Assembly: GCA_947165555.1 (NCBI GenBank)
Contig: CAMVAR010000042.1
Location: 1 to 6,295 of the forward strand
Reading direction: 5' to 3'
Source: an uncultured Pseudomonadota bacterium
GTDB lineage: Bacteria > Pseudomonadota > Alphaproteobacteria > Rs-D84
Length of the DNA stretch: 6,295 bases
The notes under the pieces: model-generated
What the model saw: only the letters and a program-made list of their open reading frames with translations
Told to the model about the DNA's origin: nothing
The model's database searches: none
Shown here: positions 5,837-6,295 of the stretch, piece by piece
Layout of the letters: each line of letters starts with the position of its first letter
Numbering within the stretch: position 1 is the first letter of the stretch
Position numbers and translations under genes: made by a program

Positions 5837-5865
5837 TTGCAATAAATATGTTTTTTTGATATACT
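5837..5865 (+). promoter_or_regulatory. Promoter of the cysteine-rich secreted protein
   Basis: TTGCAA (5837-5842, four of six matches) and TATACT (5860-5865, five of six) are 17 bp apart. The -10 is preceded by TGA, which makes it an extended -10. The start would be near 5872, giving a leader of about 17 bases. It stands back to back with the lipoprotein promoter, with only 23 AT-rich bases between the two -35 boxes, so one bound regulator could affect both. Confidence 0.75.
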
Positions 5866-5888
5866 GTTCCGTGATTGATGGCAGAGAG

Positions 5889-6295
5889 ATGAAATCAACA
5901 AACCTGATTCTTACAGTATTCTTTGTGGGATTGTGCGCATTTGACACCATGGCCACCCCATCAAAGTGTTCCAAGGCAAACCTTACGCGATGCCTGGATT
6001 CGGCGTGCGCAATAAACATCGGCATGAATCCGGCCGCCCGGTGCCAATACTGTGGCACATCGTCCGCCGGCACCCCACCATCACAAAAAGGCCTGTCCAA
6101 TGTTACCGTTGGACAATCGACAAAATATAATTTAACCGAACGTGAATTACGTACGGCGCCATCGGACCCGGGCAAACGCTATATATGGGCATCAACAGAA
6201 TGTATAAAAAAATTACCCGATTGCACCCCGGACGATGTATCCGACACATACGATAAATTAATTGAACAATCATGTAAAACCGCCGGCATAAATAT
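5889..6295 (+). CDS. Cysteine-rich secreted protein of unknown function (cut by window edge)
   Basis: 135 codons are visible and the frame is open to the right edge. A signal peptide (1-22: MKSTN, a hydrophobic stretch 6-18, cut after DTMA) is followed by a mature part with eight Cys (27, 35, 40, 52, 55, 105, 112, 129). It includes CSKANLTRCLDSACAINIG, a CQYC pair (52-55), a Gly/Ser/Pro linker (57-66), and an acidic-polar region CTPDDVSDTYDKLIEQSCK. This spacing suggests a disulfide-bonded extracytoplasmic domain. The ATG at 5889 is used. GAGAG touches it directly, so the ribosome-binding site is poorly placed. An in-frame GTG at 5871 lies at the predicted transcription start and has no binding site, so it is less likely. 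I recall similar Cys-rich exported proteins in uncultured gut Alphaproteobacteria but cannot check. It is the only plus-strand gene here and has its own promoter, divergent from the lipoprotein operon. Confidence 0.82.
   Translation, partial: MKSTNLILTVFFVGLCAFDTMATPSKCSKANLTRCLDSACAINIGMNPAARCQYCGTSSAGTPPSQKGLSNVTVGQSTKYNLTERELRTAPSDPGKRYIWASTECIKKLPDCTPDDVSDTYDKLIEQSCKTAGIN

Noticed and set aside
5822..6175. Minus-strand frame of 117 codons opposite the Cys-rich secreted gene
   Set aside because: The plus-strand frame has a promoter, a signal peptide and patterned Cys. The antisense frame has no ribosome-binding site and runs through the promoter DNA.

Overview
The window is bacterial. It looks like an AT-leaning, uncultured alphaproteobacterium, probably host- or gut-associated. 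That assignment is an inference from gene style: several exported proteins of unknown function, and a large autotransporter with ankyrin repeats and a degenerate subtilisin-like passenger. The surface proteins resemble ones I recall from uncultured gut Alphaproteobacteria, but I could not check this. No rRNA, tRNA, insertion sequence or CRISPR array was seen. Every gene except the last reads on the minus strand.

Right end. A pair of divergent promoters (about 5786-5813 minus, 5837-5865 plus) sits between two exported-protein genes. To the right, a cysteine-rich secreted protein (5889 onward, cut by the window edge) reads on the plus strand. To the left, a likely two-gene operon reads on the minus strand: an Asn-rich, Cys/His-rich lipoprotein with a Lys-Pro spacer (5219-5752) and a 106-residue exported or membrane-anchored protein (4885-5205). 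It ends at a clear intrinsic terminator (4821-4856).

Centre. The autotransporter gene (1094-4765) has its own promoter beside that terminator. Its product has, in order, a signal peptide, ankyrin repeats, a hydrophobic helix, a Gly/Ser linker, a long passenger ending in a subtilisin-like fold with the active-site Ser replaced by Thr, and an outer-membrane beta-barrel. A small basic cytoplasmic-type protein (623-1021) follows with its own plausible promoter and a terminator.

Left end. The 417 bases between the small gene and the left-edge gene are not empty. A strong extended -10 promoter fires into a highly structured RNA of about 214 nt (328-541) that ends in an intrinsic terminator. Its folding options include a compact three-way junction whose closing helix competes with both an upstream hairpin and the terminator stem, as in an attenuator or riboswitch. 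Next come two inverted 26-nt REP-like palindromes (229-321), and then the start of another secreted protein (1-205, cut by the window edge).

Taken together, this is an envelope and surface-protein locus: at least five of the six protein genes encode products with export signals. The strongest candidate for something undescribed is the structured RNA. Second is the pseudo-protease autotransporter.
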